The notes below the pieces were generated by a model. The model saw only the letters and a list, made by a program, of their open reading frames with translations. It was not told where the DNA came from and made no database searches. The position numbers and the translations under genes were made by a program. A stretch of DNA of 64,000 bases from NCBI GenBank assembly GCA_023404955.1, contig JAEXZY010000154.1, positions 62,001-126,000 of the forward strand, in the 5' to 3' direction. Of this stretch, positions 42,478-50,931 are shown piece by piece (within the stretch, counting starts at the first letter, position 1; each line of letters starts with the position of its first letter). Source of the stretch: Actinomycetes bacterium (GTDB taxonomy: Bacteria > Actinomycetota > Actinomycetes > Mycobacteriales > Mycobacteriaceae).

Positions 42478-43412
42478 GGGCCGACCGTGTCGAGGGCGGC
42501 GGCGAGCTGCTGCCCCGCGAACGTCATTGCCTCGGTGGCGCTGGGGAACACCTCGTCGAGTCCGAAGAAGCCGTGCACCATGCCCGGGGTCAGGTGGGTG
42601 CGCACGCGGACGCCCGCGGCCTCCAGTGCGGCCGCGTAGAGCTCGCCCTGCGGGCGGATCGGGTCGCACTCGGCCAGGATGACGGTGGTGTCGGGCAATC
42701 CGGCGAGGTCGGCGCCGAGGATGTTCACTCGCGGGTCGGAGGCCACGTCAGGGCTGGGTAGGTAGTTGTCCTGATGCCATTGCAGCTCATCGCGTTCCAG
42801 CATCACACCGTCGAATTCAGGGTCCATGCCGCGCTCCAGGTCTGTGGTGGTGACCGGGTACACCAGCAATTGGTGCCGCAGTGCGGGAGCGCCAGTGTCA
42901 CGAGCGTGCAGTGCGACGGCGCCGGCCAGATTGCCGCCGGCGCTGTCGCCGGCCACGGCGACGTGGCTGTGATCGACGTCGAGGCCGGACGCTGGGTCGG
43001 CGGCCCATGTCACCGCGTGGATCGCATCATCGACCGCGGTCGGGAACCGTGCTTCGGGGCCTCTGCGGTAGCCCACCGACAGCACTGCGCTCCCTGATGC
43101 ATTGGCCAACATCCGGGTCGCCACATCGTGAGAATCAATGCTGCCCAACAGCCACCCACCGCCGTGGAAGTACACCGTCAGCGGTAACACGGCAGTCTGT
43201 TCGGCGGGTAGATAGAGCCGACCGGGAATCGTCTCTCCGTCACGGGTCGGGATGGTGACGTCGACGACGCGATGAACACGCGGCTTTGCCAGCGCTCCGA
43301 AGGTGTCCTCGAAATTCTGCCGCGCTGTCTGCACCGGCAGCAGATGGGCGTTGGGGCGGCCCGACGCCTTTGCGTCGTCGAGCATCTTCTGGGCAATAGG
43401 ATCGATCGGCAT
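42474..43412 (-). CDS. Alpha/beta hydrolase of the hormone-sensitive lipase family
   Basis: 312 residues. The oxyanion motif HGGG is in VYFHGGGWLLGS, nucleophile Ser in VAGDSAGGNLAGA, Asp in LAECDPIRPQGE, and His in PGMVHGFFG, so the triad is complete. A GAGGAG precedes the ATG at 43412. The gene lies 47 bases after the GS-like gene in the same operon. It could hydrolyse an ester or lactone such as the product of the Baeyer-Villiger enzyme encoded next door. That link is inferred from position. Confidence 0.88.
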   Translation of the reverse strand: MPIDPIAQKMLDDAKASGRPNAHLLPVQTARQNFEDTFGALAKPRVHRVVDVTIPTRDGETIPGRLYLPAEQTAVLPLTVYFHGGGWLLGSIDSHDVATRMLANASGSAVLSVGYRRGPEARFPTAVDDAIHAVTWAADPASGLDVDHSHVAVAGDSAGGNLAGAVALHARDTGAPALRHQLLVYPVTTTDLERGMDPEFDGVMLERDELQWHQDNYLPSPDVASDPRVNILGADLAGLPDTTVILAECDPIRPQGELYAAALEAAGVRVRTHLTPGMVHGFFGLDEVFPSATEAMTFAGQQLAAALDTVGP

Positions 43413-43459
43413 GAGGCTCCTCGTGAGAAAAGGGCGGCGACGGTGAATCAGGTTGTCGA

Positions 43460-44842
43460 TCAGACGCGTTCGTAATAGCGGCGCGACTCCCAATCGGTCA
43501 CGGTGTGGGAGTCGAACGAGGTCAGCTCCGCGTGCGCGGATGCCAGCAGGTGGTCGAACACCTCGTCGCCGAAGGCGGCGCGCAGCATCTTGCATTCGGT
43601 GAATCGGCGTACAGCCTGATGCATCGCAGTGGGGACCAGCGACACATCCTCACCGGTCCAGGCGTTACCGTCGAAGATTTCCGGAGTGGGTAGCTCGCGA
43701 TCGATGCCGTCGAGGCCGGCGGCGATGGTCGCCGAGTAGGCGTAGTAGGGGTTGACGTCCCCGCCGGGAATACGGTTCTCGACACGGTACGACGGCCCGG
43801 TGCCCACCAGGCGGAATGCGCACGACCGATTGTCGTTGCCGAGCGCGATCGCCGTTCCGGCGAATTGATCAGGTTGAAAGCGCTTGTACGAGTTGATTGT
43901 CGGAGCGAACATCAAGGTGACGTCGGCGGCGTGCGTCAATTGCCCGGCGACGAACGCCCCGAACTTGTCCGACATCCCACCGGCAGGTTGCGGTGACCAG
44001 CACAGGCTGGCATCGCTGTCGGTGGACCACAGGCTGACGTGGAGATGACAGGAGGAACCGACCTCGTCGATCTTGGGCTTGGCCATGAAGGTGACGGTGA
44101 GGTCGGCAGCGTGGGCGAGTTGCTTGACGCCGTACTTGAAGAGCACGTGTCGGTCTGCCATTTCCAGAGTGTCGCAGTAGTCGAGGGTGACTTCCTGTTG
44201 ACCCAGGCCCCACTCGGGCTTGGACGACTCAACGGACACCCCGAAGGCCGGCATCTGATTGCGGATGCGTTCGATGAACCAGTCGTCACGGCTGGACTGG
44301 ATCATCTGATAGTCCGAGCGGTAGTCCGACAGCATCGTCAAATTCTGGTAGCCCAGGTTCCAGGCCTCGCGGGGCGGTGTGGCGGCCAGGAAGAACTCGA
44401 GTTCGGAGGCGAACTTGAAGCGCAGCCCCTGCTGCTGCGCGCGTGCGATCTGACGACGCAGGATGGTCCGGGGGGCGACTTCCAGCATGGTGTCAGATGC
44501 TTGCTCGTACGCGTCGCAGATGACCAGTGCGACATGGGGTTCCCACGGCACTCGCCGCAGCGTAGTCAGGTCGGGCACCAACCGGATGTCAGCCCAGCCG
44601 TTGGCGGCGTTGGACACCGGCAGGTCCAATGGTGACATCTCCAAGTCGACCGCGAAGATGAAGCTGCTGGCGTTGATGCCGTCACCGGACAGGCCCATCG
44701 ATCGGAACGCCTGCACGGTGAGCCGCTTGCCCACTAGCCGTCCATACGGGTCGGGGGCTGCGCAGACGACGGTGTTGATCTCGCCGGCATCGGCGAGGCT
44801 GTTGAAGTCGTCGACGGTCAATCGGTTGTGCGCGGTGTTCAT
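43460..44842 (-). CDS. Glutamine synthetase-like gamma-glutamyl ligase (1)
   Basis: 460 residues of the GS superfamily, closer to PuuA/GlnT-type gamma-glutamylamide synthetases than to GlnA. Visible: the Glu-rich metal motif FASELEFFLA, the FMAKP...HLHVSL ATP/Glu-site block, NSYKRFQPDQFAGT (typical of the amine-ligase branch) and VENRIPGGDVNPYYAYSA. It should couple glutamate to an amine with ATP. The ATG overlaps the upstream GS-like stop as ATGA. A second paralog lies directly upstream, so the two may form a hetero-oligomer or act on different amines. Confidence 0.86.
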   Translation of the reverse strand: MNTAHNRLTVDDFNSLADAGEINTVVCAAPDPYGRLVGKRLTVQAFRSMGLSGDGINASSFIFAVDLEMSPLDLPVSNAANGWADIRLVPDLTTLRRVPWEPHVALVICDAYEQASDTMLEVAPRTILRRQIARAQQQGLRFKFASELEFFLAATPPREAWNLGYQNLTMLSDYRSDYQMIQSSRDDWFIERIRNQMPAFGVSVESSKPEWGLGQQEVTLDYCDTLEMADRHVLFKYGVKQLAHAADLTVTFMAKPKIDEVGSSCHLHVSLWSTDSDASLCWSPQPAGGMSDKFGAFVAGQLTHAADVTLMFAPTINSYKRFQPDQFAGTAIALGNDNRSCAFRLVGTGPSYRVENRIPGGDVNPYYAYSATIAAGLDGIDRELPTPEIFDGNAWTGEDVSLVPTAMHQAVRRFTECKMLRAAFGDEVFDHLLASAHAELTSFDSHTVTDWESRRYYERV

Positions 44843-46119
44843 TGGTGCTCCAAATGACGGTTGAGTTCCCAATCGGTGATCGTGTGGCGCAGCCACCGGT
44901 CGTAACGCTGCGCCTCGGCGCGCCGCGTCGCGGCGTAGGAACCGCAGAATGGCTTACCGAGAAGTGGTGCGGCCCAGGCGGAATCCTCGAACGCGGCGAC
45001 TGCCCCGTGCAGGTCGGCGGGGAGGTGGGCGGCGGTCTCTCCGGCGCTTGGCAGCGGCAACCGCTCGGTGAGGCCGTGCAATCCCGCCGCCAGGATGGCC
45101 GCAGCGACGAGGTACGGACTGGCGTCGGCGCCTGGGCGGCGGTGCTCTACCCGGGCGGACGCCGCGTCGTTGAGGATGACCCGGCATGCCGTGCTTCGAT
45201 CGTCATGCCCCCACGCGGCCACCCCGGGTGTGAACATCTCGGGATCGATGCGTTTGAAGGAGTTGACGTAGGGATTGAGCATGGCCACGGTGTCGGGCAT
45301 GCCCGCCAGCAGACCGGCCAGGTAGTGGCGGCCGTCCTTCGACAGTGCGCGCCCACCGTCGGAGAACACATTCACGCTGTTGCGGACGAGACTGGAATGC
45401 ACATGCCCGCCGGCCCCGGACTTGTCGGCGAATGGCTTGGCCATGAAGCTGGCGTGCAAACCGCGTTCGGCGCACAGGTCCCGGAGGTACTGGCGAGCCC
45501 GTACGGCGTTGTCGGCGGCCTGCAGCGCCGGCGCGGGCGCGAGCGTGAATTCGAAGAACCCCGGACCCAACTCGGCGTGGAACATCTCGACGGGGATGTC
45601 GATGGACTCCATCCGGTTGATGAATTCGAGGGCGAGTTCTTCGGCTCCCGCGGAACGGGTCAGGCTGTAGGCATTCTCGGTGCCGCCGAACGTGCGTCGG
45701 GCCCCGCCGGCCTGGTCCCGGTCGTGGAAGAGCCACAGTTCGTATTCGAAGCCCAGCACCGGCGTCAGGCCGAGACCGGCATAGCCGGTGAGCAGACGCT
45801 GCAGAGTGTGGCGTGGCGACATCTCGACCGGCTGGCCGTCGGCGCCGGCGAGATCGGCGATCACCGCATCGATCCCGTTGCGCCAGGGCAGGTCGATCCG
45901 GGTGCTCTGGTCCGGAACCAACACGGCGTCGGGATATCCGTTGCCGACATTGCTGAACGGAGTGTCGGTGACCTCATCGGTCACCGACAGGCCGTAGAGG
46001 ATGGTGCACATCGCCAACGTCGACGTGGTCTGCGTCTTGCCGCTACGGACCAGCTTTCCACGCACCCCGAGGTCGTAGTCGGGGATCTCGAGCTGGGTCA
46101 TCGCCACGCGGTCAGGCAT
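44839..46119 (-). CDS. Glutamine synthetase-like gamma-glutamyl ligase (2)
   Basis: 426 residues, shorter at the N-terminus than GS-like protein 1: the beta-grasp part is reduced and the protein opens near VRGKLVRSGKTQT. Metal-site FEYELWLF, ELGPGFFEFTL, the block FMAKPFADKSGAGGHVHSS, NSFKRIDPEMFTPG and EHRRPGADASPYL are all present. It is predicted to make a gamma-glutamyl amide. AAGGGGACGAC precedes the ATG at 46119, which overlaps the stop of the Cys/His-rich protein gene by 8 bases. Identity to the neighbouring paralog is low by eye, so this is not a recent duplication. Confidence 0.84.
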   Translation of the reverse strand: MPDRVAMTQLEIPDYDLGVRGKLVRSGKTQTTSTLAMCTILYGLSVTDEVTDTPFSNVGNGYPDAVLVPDQSTRIDLPWRNGIDAVIADLAGADGQPVEMSPRHTLQRLLTGYAGLGLTPVLGFEYELWLFHDRDQAGGARRTFGGTENAYSLTRSAGAEELALEFINRMESIDIPVEMFHAELGPGFFEFTLAPAPALQAADNAVRARQYLRDLCAERGLHASFMAKPFADKSGAGGHVHSSLVRNSVNVFSDGGRALSKDGRHYLAGLLAGMPDTVAMLNPYVNSFKRIDPEMFTPGVAAWGHDDRSTACRVILNDAASARVEHRRPGADASPYLVAAAILAAGLHGLTERLPLPSAGETAAHLPADLHGAVAAFEDSAWAAPLLGKPFCGSYAATRRAEAQRYDRWLRHTITDWELNRHLEHQ

Positions 46120-47185
46120 CGTCGTCCCCTTCGGTTGCTCGGCGGCCAGGCCGTCGGGCGGGATCGCGTCCGACCCGCGTGTAGACGTGGTCGGGAACGT
46201 CGGCGGGATCGCGGTACACCCACCAGGTGCAGGTGGTCACCGGGGCCTCGGGCAGCCACGTGGGCGCGTCGATGACGCGGGTGGGAAAGCCCAACCGATC
46301 AATAGGCATGACCTCGTTGAGTTGGCAGCAGTGCACGCAATACGAGCAGATCCCGACGGTGTTCCATGCCCAGTCATGGGGTTGGGTGGTCACGGCGAAT
46401 CCGAAAGGCGCACCGGCACGGGGTTGGCCGTCTGTGATCAGCCCGTCGAGCGATCGTCCGCCGGAACCGCAAGGCGCGAAACGAAATCCGACGCGGTCGG
46501 GCTCGTCGATGATTTCGATGTCCCCGTCGCGGCCGGTACCGGTCAGGTGGGCGTGGAATCCGTCGACGATGGCGACCATCAGCTGGTGCGCCGATTCCGA
46601 CCACGGTTGGTTGGCCAGCGAATAGCGACGCGCGTGGATGGCGTACCAGTCGTCCATCAGGAAGTCCCACAACGCCCCGAGGCTGTCCTCGCCGACGAGT
46701 CGCACCGCGATGTCGATCATTCCGGAGACTCGGTCCACGGCGCGATCGTGGATCCGCAACCACACCATGCGTGCATGCTCGATGCGTTGTGCGGCATTGT
46801 CTGAACCCGACCTGCACGCGGCCGCGGCCGACGCGACGGCGTCGGTGAAGCTCGGCCATTCTGCTTCGATACCGGTCATCGCACGCGCGCCGATCACCTC
46901 CCGGAGACGATCGGTGGTGACGTCGAGGTCCGAGGCCGGGATTCCCCGCCCGCGGATCCAGTCAGCGGTCGCCTGCGGCCAGCGCTCATAGATGTCGCGC
47001 AGCTCCTCGGCTTCCAGAACCGCGACCTCGACCAGTTGGGCGGCGGCTTCTGCGTCGCCTGCTGCCAGACGCTCATCGGCGCTGCGAAAGGTGCCCTTGG
47101 CCAGTTCTTTCCAGGTTCCGACGCGGGCGGTGCGCCCCAGTGCCGGTTGGTACCCGACTGGGGAGGTGAACTGGTGGGCGGTCAT
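46112..47185 (-). CDS. Unrecognised Cys/His-rich protein
   Basis: 357 residues. I do not recognise a named family. The N-terminal ~180 residues are helical (ELAKGTFRSADERLAAGDAE, later MVWLRIHDRAVDRVSGMIDIA). The C-terminal half holds a striking set of conserved-looking residues: FAPCGSGGR, GICSYCVHCCQLNE and TTCTWWVYRDP. Together these give six cysteines and a histidine that could bind zinc, iron or an Fe-S cluster. No signal peptide or membrane span. Its ATG overlaps the SDR stop and its end overlaps the GS-like gene, so it is firmly part of the operon. An enzyme or metal-dependent partner of the DUF1116 protein is possible; this is a guess. Confidence 0.8.
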   Translation of the reverse strand: MTAHQFTSPVGYQPALGRTARVGTWKELAKGTFRSADERLAAGDAEAAAQLVEVAVLEAEELRDIYERWPQATADWIRGRGIPASDLDVTTDRLREVIGARAMTGIEAEWPSFTDAVASAAAACRSGSDNAAQRIEHARMVWLRIHDRAVDRVSGMIDIAVRLVGEDSLGALWDFLMDDWYAIHARRYSLANQPWSESAHQLMVAIVDGFHAHLTGTGRDGDIEIIDEPDRVGFRFAPCGSGGRSLDGLITDGQPRAGAPFGFAVTTQPHDWAWNTVGICSYCVHCCQLNEVMPIDRLGFPTRVIDAPTWLPEAPVTTCTWWVYRDPADVPDHVYTRVGRDPARRPGRRATEGDDDA

Positions 47186-47961
47186 GTCAGCGCATACCCG
47201 CCGTCCACGCGAAGGTCGGTGCCGGTGATGTAGCCGGCTTGATCCGACAGGAGAAAGGCGACGGCGTGGGCGATGTCGGTGGCCGTGGCGAATCGCCCGG
47301 CGGGCACCCGGGCAGCCAGCGCCGGCGGGAGTGCCGAGGTGTCCCCGTGAGCAGCGGCCATGGGGGTGGCGACGAAGCCCGGCGAGACACTGTTCACCCG
47401 TACGCCGTCGGCGGCCAGAGCGCGCGCCGCTGTCTGCGTGAGCATGCGCAAGCCGGCTTTGGACGCCGCGTACTGGGGGGTTGGGTCCGGATCGGTCACA
47501 GCGATGACGCGTTCGGCTTCGATGGAGGTGATGTTGACGACGGACGCACGGTCGTTGGCACGAAGCCCCGGTGCGACCGCGTCGATGACGTTGTACGCCC
47601 CGACGAGGTTGATCTCCAACGCGCGCAGCCACGCAGCCCGATCGACGCCGGCGAAGCCGGTGTTGTCCAGGACTCCCGCGCAGTTCACCAGGTAGGAGAC
47701 AGTCTGGACGTTCACCCCTGCCTCAAAGAGTCGTTGAACGAGGTTGGAATCGCGGACGTCGACACCGACGCGAACCTGCAGCTCGTCAGCGTGGGCGGAT
47801 AAGCGAGCGGGAGTCCGCACGTCGAGCAGGATCGTACGCACACCGGCGCCGAGCAGAGTTGATGCGACGGCCGCGCCGATCCCGGATGCGGCGCCGGTGA
47901 CCAGCGCATCACCGCCGCTGAAAGTCAGCGGGAGGCTTCTTGGGGACGCGACCGTCATCAT
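47182..47961 (-). CDS. Short-chain dehydrogenase/reductase
   Basis: 259 residues. TGAASGIGAAV near residue 24, NCAG near 95, serine in NITSIEAERV and the Tyr-Lys pair in YAASKAGLR, ending with DLRVDGGYALT. Asp after strand 2 (LLDVRTP) suggests NAD+. The start is one of two adjacent ATG codons (TGATGATG), the first overlapping the DUF1116 stop by one base. Second of three SDRs in this operon, implying several alcohol/ketone steps. Confidence 0.87.
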   Translation of the reverse strand: MMTVASPRSLPLTFSGGDALVTGAASGIGAAVASTLLGAGVRTILLDVRTPARLSAHADELQVRVGVDVRDSNLVQRLFEAGVNVQTVSYLVNCAGVLDNTGFAGVDRAAWLRALEINLVGAYNVIDAVAPGLRANDRASVVNITSIEAERVIAVTDPDPTPQYAASKAGLRMLTQTAARALAADGVRVNSVSPGFVATPMAAAHGDTSALPPALAARVPAGRFATATDIAHAVAFLLSDQAGYITGTDLRVDGGYALT

Positions 47962-49244
47962 CAGGCTCCGAACCGACGCCGGTGTTCGGCCATGGCGTCG
48001 GCGAAACATTCACGCGGGGCGCGGATCACGCCCGCGCCGATCTGTCCGCCGTCGCGACCGGCCAAACCCACGTCCATCACCGGCAGCACGCCGGTCTCGA
48101 GTACCTTGCGGGCGTCGATGCCGGTGGGCGTGCCGCGGAAGCCGAACTGGGGAATGCGGTAGCTGCTGTTCTCGCCGTGGGTGATCGAGTACATCTCGAG
48201 GTTGCGTTCGATCATCACCTCCGGTGAACCGCCCTGGTATTCCTGCAATGACAGCGCACAGGCCTGCGCGAAACCGCCCAGGCCGATCGTCTCGGTGATC
48301 GGCGACTCCCCGCCCATCCAGGTGATCTCGTCCTCGGTATGGTCGGCGAACAACTTCCCCTGGTGGATGGGCGGGGGTCCTTCGAACCAGGTCTGGCCGG
48401 TGCCGGCCAACTTGATCGCGAACCCGCGGCAGGAAAACGCCATGGCTGCGACCAGGGTGGAGCCCGGCACCATCATCGCGTCTGCCGAAGCCTTCGCCGC
48501 GGCCATGGACAACCGCAGGAAGAAGTAGTCGTTCTCGGCCAGGTGCAGCATCGCATCGCGGACGCCCGGCACCTTGTCGTCGACCATGTCCAGGATGGCC
48601 GGCAGGATTTCGCGGTTGAAGAGGATCGACGCCGCCGCGTTGCGGCTGTGTACCTCATCGCCCATGCGCAGAGCGCGAGCAATGAGTGGCTTGAGCGCGA
48701 TTCCGCCGCTGCGCCGGATCGCTTCGCCCACGACAGGGGCCAGCTCGTTGTTGACCTTTAGCAGGCGCTGGTGCACGCCTTCGTCGTAACAGCCGTAGTT
48801 CAGCCGCCGCGGTTCCTTGCCTTCGTAGAAATTGCAGAAACCGCGATTGCCCTGAGCTCGGTTCTCGACGACGAACACCGGCATCGACGCGGTGTAGATT
48901 CCGGCCAGCGAGCCAACGGCCGAATAGTCCTGACACGCACCCACTTCGATGTCACCGGCGGCGAACCGGGCAATGGCCTCGTCGCGATCGGCGGCCAATC
49001 CCTCGAACAGCGCACCCCCGATCAGTGCGTCGCGCTGACCACCGGTGTACTCCGACCACGGCATCGGCGCCCCGGAGGTCAGGACGACGTTGTCTCGGTA
49101 GCCCGGCAGCACCTCACCGGCGGGGCGAACATCGATCACCCATGGGTCGGCGTCGTTGAGTCGAGCGAAAGACTCGGCGTTGGCTGCTTCGATCCCGTCG
49201 AGCGTGCGGTGGGCAGTGGAGTCGGCCCGCTCGGCGCTCACCAT
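47961..49244 (-). CDS. DUF1116 protein, AllG/YlbE-like
   Basis: 427 residues matching DUF1116 by eye (SGAPMPWSEYTGGQRDALIGGALFEGLA near 75; RIPQFGFRGTPTGIDARKV near 375). The Escherichia coli member YlbE (AllG) has been described, from memory, as a subunit of oxamate carbamoyltransferase with FdrA and AllH in allantoin use. No FdrA or AllH homolog is present here. A role in carbamoyl or amide nitrogen chemistry is inferred and fits the adjacent GS-like genes. It starts at ATG 49244 (or GTG 49241) overlapping the upstream SDR stop. Confidence 0.75.
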   Translation of the reverse strand: MVSAERADSTAHRTLDGIEAANAESFARLNDADPWVIDVRPAGEVLPGYRDNVVLTSGAPMPWSEYTGGQRDALIGGALFEGLAADRDEAIARFAAGDIEVGACQDYSAVGSLAGIYTASMPVFVVENRAQGNRGFCNFYEGKEPRRLNYGCYDEGVHQRLLKVNNELAPVVGEAIRRSGGIALKPLIARALRMGDEVHSRNAAASILFNREILPAILDMVDDKVPGVRDAMLHLAENDYFFLRLSMAAAKASADAMMVPGSTLVAAMAFSCRGFAIKLAGTGQTWFEGPPPIHQGKLFADHTEDEITWMGGESPITETIGLGGFAQACALSLQEYQGGSPEVMIERNLEMYSITHGENSSYRIPQFGFRGTPTGIDARKVLETGVLPVMDVGLAGRDGGQIGAGVIRAPRECFADAMAEHRRRFGA

Positions 49245-49969
49245 GCGACCACACCGCCGTCGACGAGCAAGGTTTGGGCGGTGATGAACGAGGCGCGGGG
49301 CGAGAGCAGGAATTCAACGGCCTCGGCAACCTCCGCTGGTTCCCCGATGCGCTTCAGCATCGCGTACGAGGCGCTGACTTCTTCGCCGCCGGACACGCGC
49401 GCCATCGACGGGCTCATGGGCGCACGGATCACCCCGGGGGCGACGTTGTTGACACGAATGCCACGCTCGGCGAGCTCCTCTGCGAGGTAACGCGTGTACG
49501 CGGCAATCCCCGCCTTGGTCGCCCCGTACACCGATGCACCGCGGAAACGCCCGAAGTGACCGGTCAGACTGCCGACGTTGACGATCGCGCTGCCGTCGGT
49601 CAGCAGTGGTGCCACCGCATCGGTGACCCTGGCCATCCCGGCGATGTTGACCTGGAACATCAACTCGAGTTTGGCCTCGTCCAGCTCTCCCAGGAAGGAG
49701 TCGCGAAGGATGCCGGCGCAATTGACGAGACCGAACAGGGACTCGCCCGGTTCGACGACCGCAGCGACCGCCGATGCCACGCTTTCACGGTCGGTGACGT
49801 CCATCGCGACCACGTCGGTTCCGGTCAGCCCTGACCGGTCGACGTCGAAAGCGTCGATGGAGGATTTCAGGTCTGCCGCGACCGGTGCATAACCACCTTG
49901 CAGCAGACGACGGCAGATGGCCTGTCCGATGACGCCGGCCCCTCCCGTCACGATGACCTTGTTGCCCAA
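49238..49969 (-). CDS. Short-chain dehydrogenase/reductase
   Basis: 243 residues. TGGAGVIGQAI near residue 7, NCAG near 84, VNVGSLTGHFG, Tyr-Lys in YGATKAGIAAY and the end SFITAQTLLVDGGVVAW. The TTG at 49969 is chosen: it has GGGAAGGAAAAG just upstream and gives the family N-terminus GNKVIVTGG. A GTG farther up (50026) would leave no ribosome-binding site and nearly touch motif copy B. First gene of the eight-gene reverse operon and divergent from the FadR-type regulator. Confidence 0.85.
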   Translation of the reverse strand: MGNKVIVTGGAGVIGQAICRRLLQGGYAPVAADLKSSIDAFDVDRSGLTGTDVVAMDVTDRESVASAVAAVVEPGESLFGLVNCAGILRDSFLGELDEAKLELMFQVNIAGMARVTDAVAPLLTDGSAIVNVGSLTGHFGRFRGASVYGATKAGIAAYTRYLAEELAERGIRVNNVAPGVIRAPMSPSMARVSGGEEVSASYAMLKRIGEPAEVAEAVEFLLSPRASFITAQTLLVDGGVVAW

Positions 49970-50032
49970 CGTCTTTTCCTTCCCCGAGCATGTGGTGCGG
50001 CGCGTGTGAGACACAGTCTCCGACACAAAGAA

Positions 50033-50058
50033 CTATTGGTCAAGTATTTAGGACTTTA
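50033..50058. promoter_or_regulatory. Island motif, copy B (between the reverse operon and the GntR gene)
   Basis: On the plus strand CTATTGG, four bases, then GTATTTAGGACTTTA. It lies 63 bases upstream of the first SDR gene and 86 bases upstream of the divergent regulator gene, so one bound protein could control both. Confidence 0.65.
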
Positions 50059-50144
50059 ACGTGGATTGGTCCATTGGGCGAGGCATAACCATTTACCTGC
50101 GACGCCCTGGGCTAACCTGTCGGTGACACGGGAAGGAGCGCGAC

Positions 50145-50882
50145 ATGGCGGCACACAACGGGGTGGTACTCAGCCCTGTCCGGCAAATTCCTGCCCATGA
50201 ACTGGTGGTCGATCAGATGCGCAGGGCCCTGGAGCTGGGTCAGTTCCGTCCCGGTGATCGGCTGCCGACGGAGCGGGAACTCTCCGAGATGCTCGACGTC
50301 TCGCGCACCACGGTGCGCACCGCGGTCGCGGTGCTCGAACGAGAGGGCCTCATCGGCGTGCGTCGGGGCCGCGGGGGTGGCTTCACCGTGCTCTCGCCCC
50401 AGATCGACGCTGCTCAGATGCGACGGGAGATGCGTAACAACAAGCGTGCCATCCGGGATGCGTTCGACTACCGGATCATCGTCGAGACCGGTGCCACGCG
50501 GCTGGCCGCGACGCGCCGTCGCGCGGCACATCTGACTGCCTTGCACAAGCTGCTGAGCGGCATGGATGCTGCCCTCGAGGTGGCTCTTGGTGACCAATCG
50601 GCGACCCACACCATCGAATTCCAAACGCTCGACTCGGCATTCCACATGGGTATCGCCCAGGCCGCCGACAACGATCGGTTGCTTGATGCAGTGGCCGATG
50701 CGCGCCGCCGCATGTGGTTGCCTGTCGGCGCCATCTTCGGTCGCCTGGAGAGCAACGCCAATGATTACCACGCATCGATCCTGCAGGCCATCGAGGACCG
50801 GGACCCCGAATTGGCCTCCGCCCGTATGGGGGAACACATCGACGACACCCGGTGCACGATCGAGGCGTGGTTGAAGAGGTAG
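50145..50882 (+). CDS. GntR family regulator, FadR/FCD type
   Basis: 245 residues. The winged helix-turn-helix (residues ~15-85) includes LPTERELSEMLDVSRTTVRTAVAVLEREG. The all-helical FCD domain follows, with the metal/ligand Asp-His residues expected in DSAFHMGIAQAADN and MGEHIDDTRC. A -10-like TAACCT lies at 50113-50118, and GGAAGGAG precedes the ATG. Position suggests that it controls the divergent SDR-to-SDR operon and, through the shared motif, the monooxygenase, permease and glutaminase genes. FCD regulators usually respond to organic acids. Confidence 0.92.
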   Translation: MAAHNGVVLSPVRQIPAHELVVDQMRRALELGQFRPGDRLPTERELSEMLDVSRTTVRTAVAVLEREGLIGVRRGRGGGFTVLSPQIDAAQMRREMRNNKRAIRDAFDYRIIVETGATRLAATRRRAAHLTALHKLLSGMDAALEVALGDQSATHTIEFQTLDSAFHMGIAQAADNDRLLDAVADARRRMWLPVGAIFGRLESNANDYHASILQAIEDRDPELASARMGEHIDDTRCTIEAWLKR

Positions 50883-50886
50883 CCCG

Positions 50887-50918
50887 CTGCCGGGGCGCCT
50901 GTGTGGCGGCCCCGGCAG
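50887..50918. terminator. GC-rich hairpin between convergent GntR and permease genes
   Basis: CTGCCGGGGC (50887-50896) pairs perfectly with GCCCCGGCAG (50909-50918) around a 12-base loop. It fills most of the 49-base gap between two converging genes and probably stops transcription from both sides, although there is no U-tract. Confidence 0.5.
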
Positions 50919-50931
50919 TTGCAGCGTCCCG

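Noticed and set aside
49970..50026. Longer start (GTG at 50026) for the first SDR of the reverse operon
   Set aside because: No ribosome-binding site, no family similarity in the extra residues, and it would nearly touch motif copy B; TTG at 49969 fits better.
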